A DNA stretch of 64,000 bases, from NCBI RefSeq assembly GCF_024868665.1, contig NC_079907.1, positions 13,717,387 to 13,781,386 of the forward strand, written 5' to 3'. The stretch's first letter is position 1, and the number at the start of each line of letters is the position of its first letter. Source of the stretch: Triplophysa rosa. Lineage: Eukaryota > Chordata > Actinopteri > Cypriniformes > Nemacheilidae. Shown piece after piece: positions 40,261-51,565 of this stretch. A program made the translations under genes and the position numbers. The notes beneath the pieces were generated by a model that was not told the DNA's origin, did no database searches, and saw only the letters and a list, made by a program, of their open reading frames with translations.

Positions 40261-43200
40261 GTGAAAACTTGTATTTTATATACATTACTGTTTTAATTGT
40301 ATACTTTCAAATGAGTCTATTGGAAGTAAGACAGGGTATCGGGAGTGTTGTCCTAATCAGTGATTTTCATATTTAGACAGCAATATAGACCCGCGCGGAA
40401 GGACACACCAGACGAAGCAAGTGTTAGAAGACCATCGAAAATGATGGTCTTACAGTTTTCCTTTCAACTGGCTTATAAGCGTCTAATTTTTAAAAAAAAT
40501 GCACCCCAGTCAACACAGTTGTTTTTAAATAACCGATTCTCGTCTCGTTTTTGCAATACCTAATGTATTTAAATAAATTATTATAATTATTTATGGACAG
40601 GACACGTTAAGCTGAATCAGGTTTATCTGGAATACTGACATAATATACGATGCTTCTACATCGTTTATAGAGCTGCTGCATTGGTCTGTTTTATTGCTTC
40701 CATTTATAAATAAAGATGCTGAGTAAACATGTCAATGCACAGATATTATGCAAATACACAACATGACCACTTGGGGGAGTTGGGAGAGTTTGAAAAGGAG
40801 GACCAAAAAGCAGAATTATGAACAGACAGGGTACCTCCAGAAATACACGAAGCCACTATTAAAAACATATGTATTTCGATGCATGATAAACCAACAATTA
40901 GCATCTGCAGGAAGTATAGATGTTAAGTCTTTTTAAACTAACTCTTCTTAGCCATTTTGCTGAAAGTATACAATTTGCAATTGCTATTGAAGTCATTGTT
41001 AGTGGGTGAAGCCAGTTACCCCCAAGAACACAAGTGCCCAAGCAGATAAAGATAAGTGTAGTTGGACACTGACGTGTATAGCAGCTATATATAACCATAT
41101 AAACTATATTTAATGTTTTTGCAAATTGTAAACACAACAGAATTACATTTATGACATATTTTGCTTGTGCTTTAAAATGGCTTTAAGTTTGATTATTGCT
41201 TCTATGTTTAAATATTTTTTATATAGATGCATATGAATTTATTTTCAGAGCAGTGCAGTTGATAATGTGACCGCAGGTGGAGTGTGGTGAGTGTGGTATG
41301 AGTGTGAGACACTAAAACATCTTCAATATGCTTTATGTTGAAATGTAGTTTATACCGCACTGACTTTTTCAAATGAGTGAGTACAATTTACAGCAGTGGT
41401 AGCTGATGTAATCCTGGTGAAGCTCTAACAGCCCAGATGGTAAAAGGTTACATTATCATTTCAATGGCCCTTCTGTCGGCTCGAAGCATAGGAGTAATCA
41501 AATCCTGTCTCCAACAGAACATGCAAAAAAATGAGCATAAACAAACGTTACTGTGTACATGCATGCTTTTGTGTCCCAAACTTAACATCCTGTTCACCTC
41601 CGCAAATAAAGAGTCACTGTTGATTATTTCTAATAACAAGCAAAAGAACTAACAAGTAAATTACTGTACATTAGCTAGCATTTTGAGTTAGTAGAACCAT
41701 TACTTAAGTGCGACAAAGTTACACGATAAATTGTTTATTTTAAAAATACAATAAAATTCAACAAATTGTTTATTTAATACAATTATTCAAAAAATATTTA
41801 TATAAATTAATATGAATTAAATAAAATATAAATAGGCTATGTATATTATTTGGTGCAGACCGTTCAACAAAGTTAACTTTGGGCCAGGCACATGTATCCG
41901 GCGAAACCGTCAATATACTATTTAGACAAGAGATCTGTTACACATGAAGGTCTGTTTTGTTCAGCAAGCTAAATACTAAATACTGCATACAAACTTCAAA
42001 TGAACATGTTAAATTAAGGAAAGGAAGCCTTAAAACTACTTTAAGTAAAATGCAGTAAAAACATAGAGAAAATTTGTTTGTTGGAAATCTGATGACTCAC
42101 TCCCAACTGTCTCTAAAGAAGGTCACGCATTCACAGCAAATGTGTTCCCATCATAAACAGAGCTCTCATTTATTCCGTTTAATGAGTATAGGTTATACAC
42201 ATCATTGTTAATTCCTGGGTTTTCTCTGTGAGATACACGAGTGTGTGTCTGTGGGCTCGTCTCATAAGTAACCTACTTCTTGTAGGCTAAAGGGTTCTGT
42301 TAATTCACTGTTTTTTAGAAACATTTAGTCATTTAAGAGCTTTATTCATGGGCAACATAGGCTACTGCTCTTGAAGAGGATGCATTGTAGTTTTAAGCAT
42401 AAAAAAACTTTTTTGTACTATTTCAGACACTGTATTTGTGTCTGTATTAACTACATTACACAGTACAAAAGCACACAAAGTACAAATGGACTCACTATTC
42501 ATTATATTTCTCTTGCAGACAATGTGAATCATCTTTTTGAGGGCTCTCTTTCTAGTGAACATATTTTATTATTAGCGCTCAGTGATTTAGCTTACATTTG
42601 GTCATGGACAGTGACTGGAACTTTAAAAATTGATAATAAGAAATGATGTCATATTGGTCAACTTTTCTATTTATTTTCATTGTATACACCACAGCAGAAT
42701 TAACATCAATACAGTATTTATTACAAGCCCTATTTACAGTTTATTTTTTGCAACCAGTAGGTAGGTTTTCAGGAGCCTCAGCAGTATGTTTTTCAGTTGT
42801 TCCTATAAGCATCAATTTTCTCTGCAGTACCCCTGGTCAACAGCCAAGTTCACGATCCTGTTCAACCTCCAGTCTGGAAAGCAGCGTGTTTTTTCCACTT
42901 ATAGATTTATTCAGAGGGTGTTTGGTTATAAATATTTGAATTTGAAAAATTTGGATCGAAATGTGTATTTTTCTGCATGCATAGAGTAAACAGAAAAAAA
43001 TCACAAATGATCCCTATATCAGCGTGACAGCCTAATTGGTAAGCTTCAAATGTGCTGCTGTGCTGTTATGATATTTACTGCACTGCAGATGACCTGACCT
43101 CTCAAGGTGATCTGTAAGACTAATCAAGATCTCACTTAACTTCATCTTGTCAACATCCATATAGATGCAGGTAAAACTTAAAAGTGAGAAGTGGTGTAGT

Positions 43201-43780
43201 TGGGGTCTAAGTGCTTTATTTATTACTTACAAAGACAATGAAACATTTTTCTGACCTCAACCTTAAAGTATCTTTTTTGGTTAAACCTATACCTAATAGT
43301 TTACTTTTACTGAGCAAAACATTTATACAGTGCAGAATTATTTAAAAAAAATAATGAATTAACTGCTGTTTAAATTGCTCTTGTTAATTTGCGGATCTAC
43401 TTTGTTTCTTTATTACTTGGGTTATTATATTACTGCTCTTGAAGGGCCACTGACGTAAACACTACAGCCAATCCAGTTCATTCGTTTGCACGACTCGTAC
43501 GTTGATTGTCTCGACGACGTTCATCTTCTTTTCTTTCGTTTTTCAAACGCAAAATAACAAAAACCGTGGGAAAAAATCGTCAGCACTGATAACAAAGTAT
43601 TTTAACTGTTACTTCTTTTTAGTTAATGAAACAGTTTAGTCGCACCTGTCATTGAAAGAGAATAGGCTAAAACGGCGCGCGCAACCAGTAGCCTATAAAC
43701 GCCTTTGAATTTGGAGAGGTGCTCCCACAGTCAGCGGACAGTCGAGGCGTATAGGCTAAATTCAAATATAGTAGGCTACG
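40261..43780. other. Intergenic spacer between divergent TRRAP and NPTX2
   Basis: About 3.5 kb of AT-rich DNA lies between the two 5' ends. No supported gene, RNA or complete transposon was seen; short frames are scattered and lack codon or splice support. CpG-bearing sequence appears only near the NPTX2 end (from ~43,480). It may hold NPTX2 enhancers, but nothing in the sequence proves it. Confidence 0.6.
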
Positions 43781-43782
43781 GC

Positions 43783-43790
43783 TTTATAAT
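43783..43790 (+). promoter_or_regulatory. Possible NPTX2 TATA box
   Basis: TTTATAAT lies 157 bp upstream of the ATG, just downstream of a CpG-bearing stretch (GGCGCGCGC at 43674-43682). A start site near 43815 would give a 5' UTR of about 130 nt. Confidence 0.4.
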
Positions 43791-43946
43791 AGACATAAGT
43801 GTGGCTTCAGTACTTTAAAAGCAATGGTCGTTTTTGATCACAAAACTTAACGGACGTGTGTAGTTTAAGGTAAGACGCAATATTACACTCCCGTGCATCT
43901 CATCAGTGAACTTCGCAGCAATACGACAGGCTATTATCTCTAGAAA

Positions 43947-46900
43947 ATGCTCCACTTTGCCGCCGGGGTTTTGTGCGTCTATGCATTTACGTGCGTAAAA
44001 GTTGTCTATGGACAAGATAAGAAGGGAGAGCGTTTTTTGTGTACTGCAATCCCCATTGACGTGGATAAAAGTTGTCCGGTGCAACCTCCGCCTGTGCAGA
44101 GCGCAACGGTTCAAGAAGAGGAACTGAGAAACACTGTCATGCAGCTTCGAGAGACGATATTACAACAAAAGGAGACGATTGCGAATCAGTTAGGGACGAT
44201 AAAAGAGCTGACGTCTAAACTGTCACGATGTGAGTCTGATTCTGAATATTTTCGGAAAAGCAATAAGGAAACGATGGACGATGTGCCTAAACACTCAAAT
44301 GACACCATTGACATTCTTGGAAAGACCATGCAGAGTCTAAAAGATCGATTAGAAAATCTAGAGGTAAGATATAGCCTATCATTAAATAAGTGTGGTTTTG
44401 TCACGTCTTGCATGTGCAACATATAGAGATTAAATTGTGCACTTGTGCTGGATGTTTCTCTGGTCTAGTTTGGTAATTATAGGGAGGCGTTGAAGATTAA
44501 CAATGATTATCTCATCAGTTAGTTAGTACATCCCTGTCCTTTAAATGGAGAAGTTATTTAGGGTGTCCCAAAAGTGTCTGGAATGTGTCACTTAAATGTC
44601 ACCTCAATCTTATTCATCTACTGTAACATTAACATGTAACTGGTCTGAAATTCTTGAAGCTGTTTTAGTTTGCAGTTTTTACTTGCAATACAAGCATTAT
44701 TGTGAAGAATGGGCAGATTTGCATATGACCTGAACTGCATGTGAAAATCAAGCAAAAGTCCCATGATCAATGAGATAATAAGCATCAATATGATTTCAAC
44801 CATTAATTTCGCTATGATTTTAATCATTTAATCAATTGATATTAACAATATATTTTCAAAGAATGTTCTTCACATTTTGTAAAAGGATGTTATATAAAAA
44901 ACAGTAAATCACAAGAAAGACTAGCTATAGGTTTTCACATGCAAGGTGATAAATGACATATTATGGTAATCTTCCAACTGACTGAAAAAATTAACTTGTG
45001 TCAAACAGTACAAAACAAAGAAATTTAACCCATGTTGAAATAACCCAACATTTTATGGGGCATAATTACTTCAGGCAAGAAACAAAATTTCCCCATGTTT
45101 TACTTGAGGCATCCTCACTGAATGTGACTTTCTTCTTGAAGAATAATGCAGCCGAACTAATAATACCATATCATTTTTCTTCCAAGCGGTAGAATGTGAG
45201 TGAATGGTGGTCAATTTTTTGAAGCTCCAAAAAGTGCATCCATCGATCAAAGAACTGCTCGACACGGCTCCGTGGTCTCAACAAAAGTCTTCTGAAGCAA
45301 ATCGATGTGTTTGTTTAAGAGAAATATCCATATTGACAGCGCTATTAACGTTAATGTCTAGGTTCTGTTATCCCTCTGCTGCGCGTGAACCAGAGGCTTG
45401 TTTTTCTGGCAAATGATGCAGGCGTGTTAAGTTCCGGTGACAAACGCAACATTTTTCGTTTTGTTCCAATAGGATGCCATCTCCTCTGTGAGGCATGCTT
45501 TCGTCAGTGAAGTAAAATGATACGTGGTATTTTAACTTCGACTGCATTATTCTTCAAGAAGAAAGTCATATTCAGTTTGGATGCCTTGAGGGTGAGTAAA
45601 ACATGGGGAAATTTTGTTTCTTGCCTGAAGTATCCCTTTAAAGGGCCTGTGTATGAAATTTAGTGCCATCTAGTGGTGAGATCGCGAATTGCAACCAACG
45701 GCTCACTCCACCCCTCCCTTTCGAAGCACTAGGGTGGCTGCCACAGAACTAAGGTGTCGTCACGTTTTCCAGTTCTTTGCCGAAGGACATAATGTATTTA
45801 CAAAACACGCTCAGAGCAGTTTGTCCGTTTAGGGCTACTGTAGAAACAACATGGCGAATTCCAAGCAAGGGGACCCGCGATGTATGTAGATAGAAATAGA
45901 GGTCTCATACACCTCTGAAGACATACAGTAATTACGCATGTTATATTGCATTTCTGTCAATAAATCCACACTGTAATAGCAAAAAATGACACACTGGATC
46001 TTTAATTATTTTAAATCCCTTATAGCAAATCTACTTATACTGTATATCCACATAAAACCTTGTCCTTTTAATTTGATTTGCTAAAGCAACAGCAAATGCG
46101 AGCCAACATCTCTGGTGCCTCCTTCCCTAATGACCTGAGAAATCTACTGCAGCGTCGACTAGAGGACCTGGAGAATCAACTGCTCAAGAAGGTCAATGAA
46201 CTTAAGGCAGAGAAGTCGCAGCTACATAATGAAACCGTAGCTCATCGCCAACGCACAGATAATGCCCTCAATCTTCTCACCAACAGGATTTCTGAACTTG
46301 AGAATGGTTTGCACAAAACATTATTTTTTCTCTGGTATATTTTCATTGATTCTGGATCATTGTTATCAACAAAAACAAATGTTTCTTTTATTTTTAAAAA
46401 GTGGGGCTTTCTTGATTTACAGTGCTCAGGGGGTTATTTTGTTGTGGTGACTTTTACCATATTTCTTCATCAATCTAGAATCACATTTTTTGCAGGGGAA
46501 GTTGGATTCAAGTCACCAGAGAACTTCAAAATCTCTCTTCCTCTACGCACAAATTACCATTATGGAAAAGTGAAGAGAAGCTTGCCAGAAATGTACGCTT
46601 TCACTATTTGCTTGTGGCTTAAGGCAAGCCTTGGAACCCCTGGTGTTGGAACCCCTTTTTCTTATGGAGTGCCAGGGCAGGCAAATGAGATTGTACTGAT
46701 CGAATGGGACAGTAACCCACCAGAACTGCTCATCAATGACAAGGTACACAACCAACATGTTAAGAAAAGCATGTTTTTCACATAATGACATCTATGGAAA
46801 TTCATGTTGTGAAAAAAACCTATTGCAAATCTACCTTCGTCTGCCTTGAACATTTTCTATATATACACAAGAGAAAGTATAAAAAATCACTAATAAAATA

Positions 46901-48018
46901 AACAAAAAATTAAAATTGTATTATCGTTTACTCACCCCTGTATCATTCTACACACGTATTTCCTTTCTTTACATATAAAGCGATATTAAAATAATTAGTA
47001 AATAAAGTAAATAGTAATGTAGGAGTTATTTTTAAAGTCTTCTGTTGCCATTACAATAGATTTTATTCAGGAACAGGTTGAAACTCAGGTCAATTTTCAC
47101 AAATAATCTTCACCTTTGCTGGATTTCACGAATCGCATTCTCACCGGGGATGACATAACCACTGGTGGTTTGAGTATTTTTAGGTGGACTATATTGTTAA
47201 CACCATCCTATTTTAAATAGGTGGCGCGACTGCCTCTATCACTGGGTGATGGGAGATGGCACCATGTCTGCATCACTTGGACTGTTAGGGATGGGGTTTG
47301 GGAAGCCTACCAGGATGGCCAAAACTTGGGTTCAGGTGAGAACCTGGCTCCTTGGCACCCGATCAAACCTGGTGGAGTCATTATCCTTGGCCAAGAGCAG
47401 GTGAGAATAAAATCAGATCTTTTACATAAGTATCTTCTGCAGCCCCCCAGAAAGGCATTAGGTATCCCCCATAAAAAAAGACTAAAGGGGGTCGCCAGAT
47501 ATTTTTTAATTGATAATTATGACAAATCAAATTAAAATGAAACTGATACAGTTAAGATTTGGGTAAATTTAAAATGGTAATTTAAAAAAAAATTATGGTA
47601 AAAAATTACGATTTTCAGTTACACATATTCTTATTCCTTTTTATTGATTAATGGACTTTAAAACATTTTTAATTAAACTTGACATCAGACAGAAATCAAT
47701 ATTGCAGTAGAGCTAGCATCCGAATGCACATCCTTTAAAAGTGATTATTGTTGTTGTTTTAACGAGGCCTGTCGTTTATGGCCTCAACAGGATATAGTAG
47801 GTGGGCGCTTTGATGCCAACCAGGCTTTTGTGGGGGAGCTGAGCCACTTTAACATCTGGGATCGGGTTCTGCGTTCCACTGACATTGTCTCTATGGCAAA
47901 CTGCTCATCCTACATGCCTGGGAATGTGGTGGCCTGGACCGAAAGTAACATTGAGGTGTTTGGTGGCGCATCAAAATGGCCACTCGAGCTTTGTGAAACC
48001 CGGCTCTTTGACGGTTAA
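43947..48018 (+). CDS. nptx2: Neuronal pentraxin 2, complete, five exons
   Basis: A secreted synaptic pentraxin; family members cluster AMPA receptors and form mixed oligomers. Coding exons are 43947-44363, 46087-46306, 46496-46743, 47221-47400 and 47791-48018 (TAA). They join in phase to 430 aa, about the length of human NPTX2. A signal peptide (residues 1-~22, ending VYG|QD) precedes a Leu/Gln-rich coiled coil (~55-210, for example LRETILQQKETIANQLGTIK). The pentraxin domain (~213-425) has the paired cysteines in AFTICLWL and WHHVCITW; HHVCITWTVRDG is the pentraxin signature region. N-glycosylation sequons include NDT, NIS, NET and NCS. GQEQDIVGGRFDANQAFVGE and FGGASKWPLELCE fit NPTX2, and neighbours support this over NPTX1. 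Exon 2 could start 6 nt later (46093). A fold-back element fills intron 1. Confidence 0.93.
45068..45632. repeat. Fold-back element with ~85-bp arms, NPTX2 intron 1
   Basis: The left arm (~45068-45155, TTCAGGCAAGAAACAAAATT through GAAGAATAATGCAG) recurs inverted at ~45541-45631 (CTGCATTATTCTTCAAGAAG through CTTGCCTGAAG). The spacer is about 385 bp. TATCCCTTTAA follows the right arm, as in the TTAA MITEs, so it may be a larger relative. It could form a long hairpin in the nascent NPTX2 transcript. Confidence 0.75.
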
Positions 48019-49015
48019 AGATGTCTTTTGATGTTATTGAACACAATCATTGAAAATTATATATTAACGTTTTTAAAGAACATAAAGATAAATTTAACAG
48101 CATTATACACTTCATGTATAAAGTATAAATACCATCAACATGAGCTTTAAAGTATATTCTTCATACTGTTAACAAGGAATTTGTCATCAATTTAGGCACC
48201 CTTTTTTTATTGTGTGGACACAAAACCAGTGCAAGTGAATGGGTGCCAGTTCTTTTAAATATCTTCTTTTGTGTTCTGCAGAAGAAAGGAAGTAATACAT
48301 GTTTGAAATGACAAGAGGGTGAGTAAACGATGACAGAATTTTTTGTAAACTATCCTTTTAAATACAAATGGAGACCCAAAAACAGTAAATATGGATACCT
48401 ACATTATAAAGCTAAAGCTATTGAATTGTAAAACACCTTTTCTCGTTACAAAACAAGGGCCACAAGTCTATTTTATACAAAGTGTAGCCTAGCTGCTAAG
48501 CACATTTTGATGTATACTTCTGGTCTGTGATTTATAATTTAACGGTTTGAAACAGATAATAGGAATGTTTGTAGAGGAGTGTTGTACCTTTATGATCAAG
48601 TGTCAAAATCACAGTCTTGTGTTAATGTGCAATAACTTTCAGCTGTAATAGATTTTGATGAATAAATCAATATTTATTTTTTAAATATTATTTATTCTCA
48701 TTGTAGAATCATTTATAATTAATTCCAAAGCCCATCTTTGACTGTTTGCAGAATGACGTTGAATGTTATAAATAAGACTGCCAGTTAAAAATTGTGAACT
48801 TTTTTTGTTCTTTAATTATTAAATATGATCATATTTGTATGCACTGTTTTTCAACTTTTTTCAGAATAAATGTAATTTAGTGTTGTCTTTGTAATGTATT
48901 TTTTAAGATACCCATATTTATGTTTAATATAAGGCCTTGGTTTAGATTACTGTGCCAATTATTTTACAGGGTTTGCTTGACATGTGAATTTGTGTTTTTG
49001 CTAATGAAAAATAAA
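48019..49015 (+). terminator. NPTX2 3' UTR with candidate poly(A) signals
   Basis: AATAAA occurs at 48661-48666, 48865-48870 and 49010-49015 downstream of the stop codon. The AT-rich stretch also contains a MITE fragment at 48200-48362 (TTCTTTTGTGTTCTGCAGAA). Which signal is used cannot be decided here. Confidence 0.5.
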
Positions 49016-49842
49016 TGAAAACCTTCAAGACTTTTTGGCTTTTTTTTATCTTGCTCTGTTTTTGTTCTGCTACATTTCCTCGTTTGAGGTTTAAACCCGA
49101 TGAATATAACATGATTCCTTAAGCACCATTAAATAAAAGCACTTAAGTTCTAACAGACACTGCTCTAATATTTATTTCCATCCTAGTTCATGTGGTCTAA
49201 ATTGACCTAAATATTGAAGAGGAAATATCATAATGAGATAGGACTGTTTTCTGAAGATATAACGGATAGAACTGTGGTTGAGGTCATGAATATTTTCTTC
49301 CGTGTTGTTCAGAAGAAAGTTAGACATGAGGGAGATGACATGTGATGACACTGTTCTGTCAGACAGGTGGCTCTGAGAGCATTAGCCTGACTTAAAGGAT
49401 GAGATCAGTCCTGAGCCAAAGCTTGTGTCACAGACAGACATCTCACAAACCTCCATCTAACTATTAAACATCAAAAATGAGTTTGAGATGGGTGTAAGTT
49501 GGGTTAAAAGGTTTCGCAGGTGGTGTTTGAATTTAATAAATACAGTGTTTAGATGTTGGTATAATGTTTGATTCCTCAAGGTAAACAGCTCTCTGTGACC
49601 TTTATCTGCGGGGAGAGAAAATCTCCAGCTTCCTCACAGCTTACATTCCTAAAATGATTAACACTTTAAATAATGGTGTTTACCAGTGCTCTGCAGTCAC
49701 ATGTCAACATTATGAGCTTTGAAATACATGATTTCTGTAATGTTTGATGTATGATGAGCAGCTTTCATCTAAAAAGAAAATAAGTGATATATTTGCAATG
49801 TGTCGGTAAAATTTGTAATCACATACATCATTTATTAATGCT

Positions 49843-50252
49843 CTTGAAGGGATAGTTCACCCAAAAATAACAATTATGTCATAATTTACTCACCCTCTTG
49901 TAGTTTCAAACCCGAATGACTTGACATCTGAAGAAACTTTATGTTTCAAAAAAGGTTCGTGGCGAAAAAACAAGTTCTTCAGATTATAAAAAAGTAAGAA
50001 AGAGATTGTTATTTAAAGAACCTTTGACTAAATGGTTCTTTGTGGAACCAAAAATGGTTCTTATGGCATCGCTGTGAAGAACCTTTTAAGCACCTTGATT
50101 GTTAAGAGTGTACTTTATTCTGCAGAAGAAGATATTTAGAAGAATGTTGGTAACCGAACAACGGCAGTACCCATTCACTTCTATTGTACGGACACGAAAC
50201 CATTGCAAGTCAATGGGTGCAGCCGTTGTTCTTAAAGTGAACTATGCCTTTA
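49843..50252. repeat. TTAA-family MITE with second MITE inside
   Basis: The outer copy starts GAAGGGATAGTTCACCCAAA and ends AAAGTGAACTATGCCTTTAA. Within it, ~49952-50095 matches another fish repeat with GGTTCTTTGTGGAACC and GAAGAACCTTTT ends. It lies between NPTX2 and the gypsy element; the rest of 49,016-50,449 shows no feature. Confidence 0.65.
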
Positions 50253-50454
50253 ATGCTGATGTCTAAATATAAAAGTTGTAAAAAAGTTGCTTTGAATTAT
50301 ACTTCTCCCCATTAGTTCCTATAAATGTTAAGACATTACAAACAAGCTTGAATGCATTACAATAATTCACCCAAAAAAATTGACATCGTTCATTTTTATG
50401 TGAAGTGTCCCTTTAAGTGACCTAAAATGTCCTTAAATACAGCATTTCCCTAGA

Positions 50455-51549
50455 TGTCAGGTTCCGGGTCTGATCACCTGTTTGTTTTGTCCTGTCTTTT
50501 ACATGTTAGTGTTTGTCTAGCACAGTGAGGAGAGTTTGACAGCTCGCCATGTGCTGGGTGTTTGTGTTTAGTCTCCGCCTCCCTCGTTATTCTCTTCAGG
50601 ACACACCTGTTCTCACTCACGCTAATCTCCTCACACCGGTTTCCACTCCCGCTATCTAGTCTCTCTCTATTTAACCTCCTGCATTCTCTCGCTTCCTTGT
50701 CAGTCCGTTAGTTTACTACTCGTTGACTTCCAGTCGTTAGCTTTCTAGTCTTGTTTCCTTTTTAGTCTTGCCGTTAGTTCTAGTCTAGTCTTGTCGAGTC
50801 TCTAATTGTGTTTGTTCGTCCAGGCTCCAGAGCTCTTTGCACCCATCCCGGTGTTCCACTGTTTCCCCAGAGCGGTGCGGGTCTGGCGAGTTCGGGTTTC
50901 CTTCTGGCTGGCTGTGTGGAGTTTTTTCCCTGGACGCCCGGAGGCTACCGCTTCACTACTTCTCGCCGGAGGAACCACTATTCACCCCTACCGGGGGAAT
51001 TCTCTCTCTCTCTCCAACGGAGGACCCCTCTCTCTCTCTGGGATCGGTTCGGGAGTGTCACCATTCATCCTCGGGGTTGCCAAGCAGTCTCTCTCCTCTG
51101 GCTAATTGCTCAGAGCATCTCACGGATTCGCCCTTCGGGGTTGTTGCACGGAGCTTTTCACAGATTCGCCCTTCAGGGCTGTTACACGGAGCTTTTCTCG
51201 GATTCACCCTTCGGGGTTGTTACACGGAGCGTTTCACGGATACGCCTTTCTGGGTTGTTACACGGAACTTTTCACGGACTCTCCCTTCGGGGTTTATTTA
51301 CACGGAACTTTTCACAGACTCTCCCTCAGGGAGATTTCGCAACTGCCTCCGGATTAAACGAACTCTTTCCTATGCTAGTGAGCTACTCTAGGTTTATTGT
51401 ACCATTCCCCTCATATTTGCTTGGCCGAGCGCTCGAGCCTGTCCTGCTCTTATTTAAGGTGTTTCTCCTTGTGTGTGATTCTGTGGATTACTCTGTAATA
51501 AACCCCTTGTTTGACCCTGCATCTGACTCCAGCCTTTACTACCTTAACA
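50455..51549 (+). repeat. 5' LTR of Ty3/gypsy chromovirus
   Basis: The 1,095-bp LTR begins TGTCAGGTTCC and ends CTTAACA (TG...CA). CTAGA precedes it (50450-50454) and follows the 3' LTR (56610-56614). A TATA-like CTATTTAACC lies at ~50666, and the poly(A) signal AATAAA is at ~51500. About six tandem ~38-bp units (CACGGATTCGCCCTTCGGGG...) occupy 51121-51340. Open frames within it are by-products of this repeat structure, not genes. Confidence 0.9.
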
Positions 51550-51565
51550 GAAAGGACTGACCATT

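Noticed and set aside
42786..42989. Open frame with YPWSTAKFTILFNLQSGKQR upstream of NPTX2
   Set aside because: It looks protein-like, preceded by a CTCTGCAG acceptor-like sequence, but I recognise no family, no donor fits and no neighbouring exon supports it.
50808..51560. Long open frames in the LTR (250, 184 and 99 aa)
   Set aside because: They arise from the ~38-bp tandem array lacking stops in all frames and recur in the other LTR; no protein family is recognisable.
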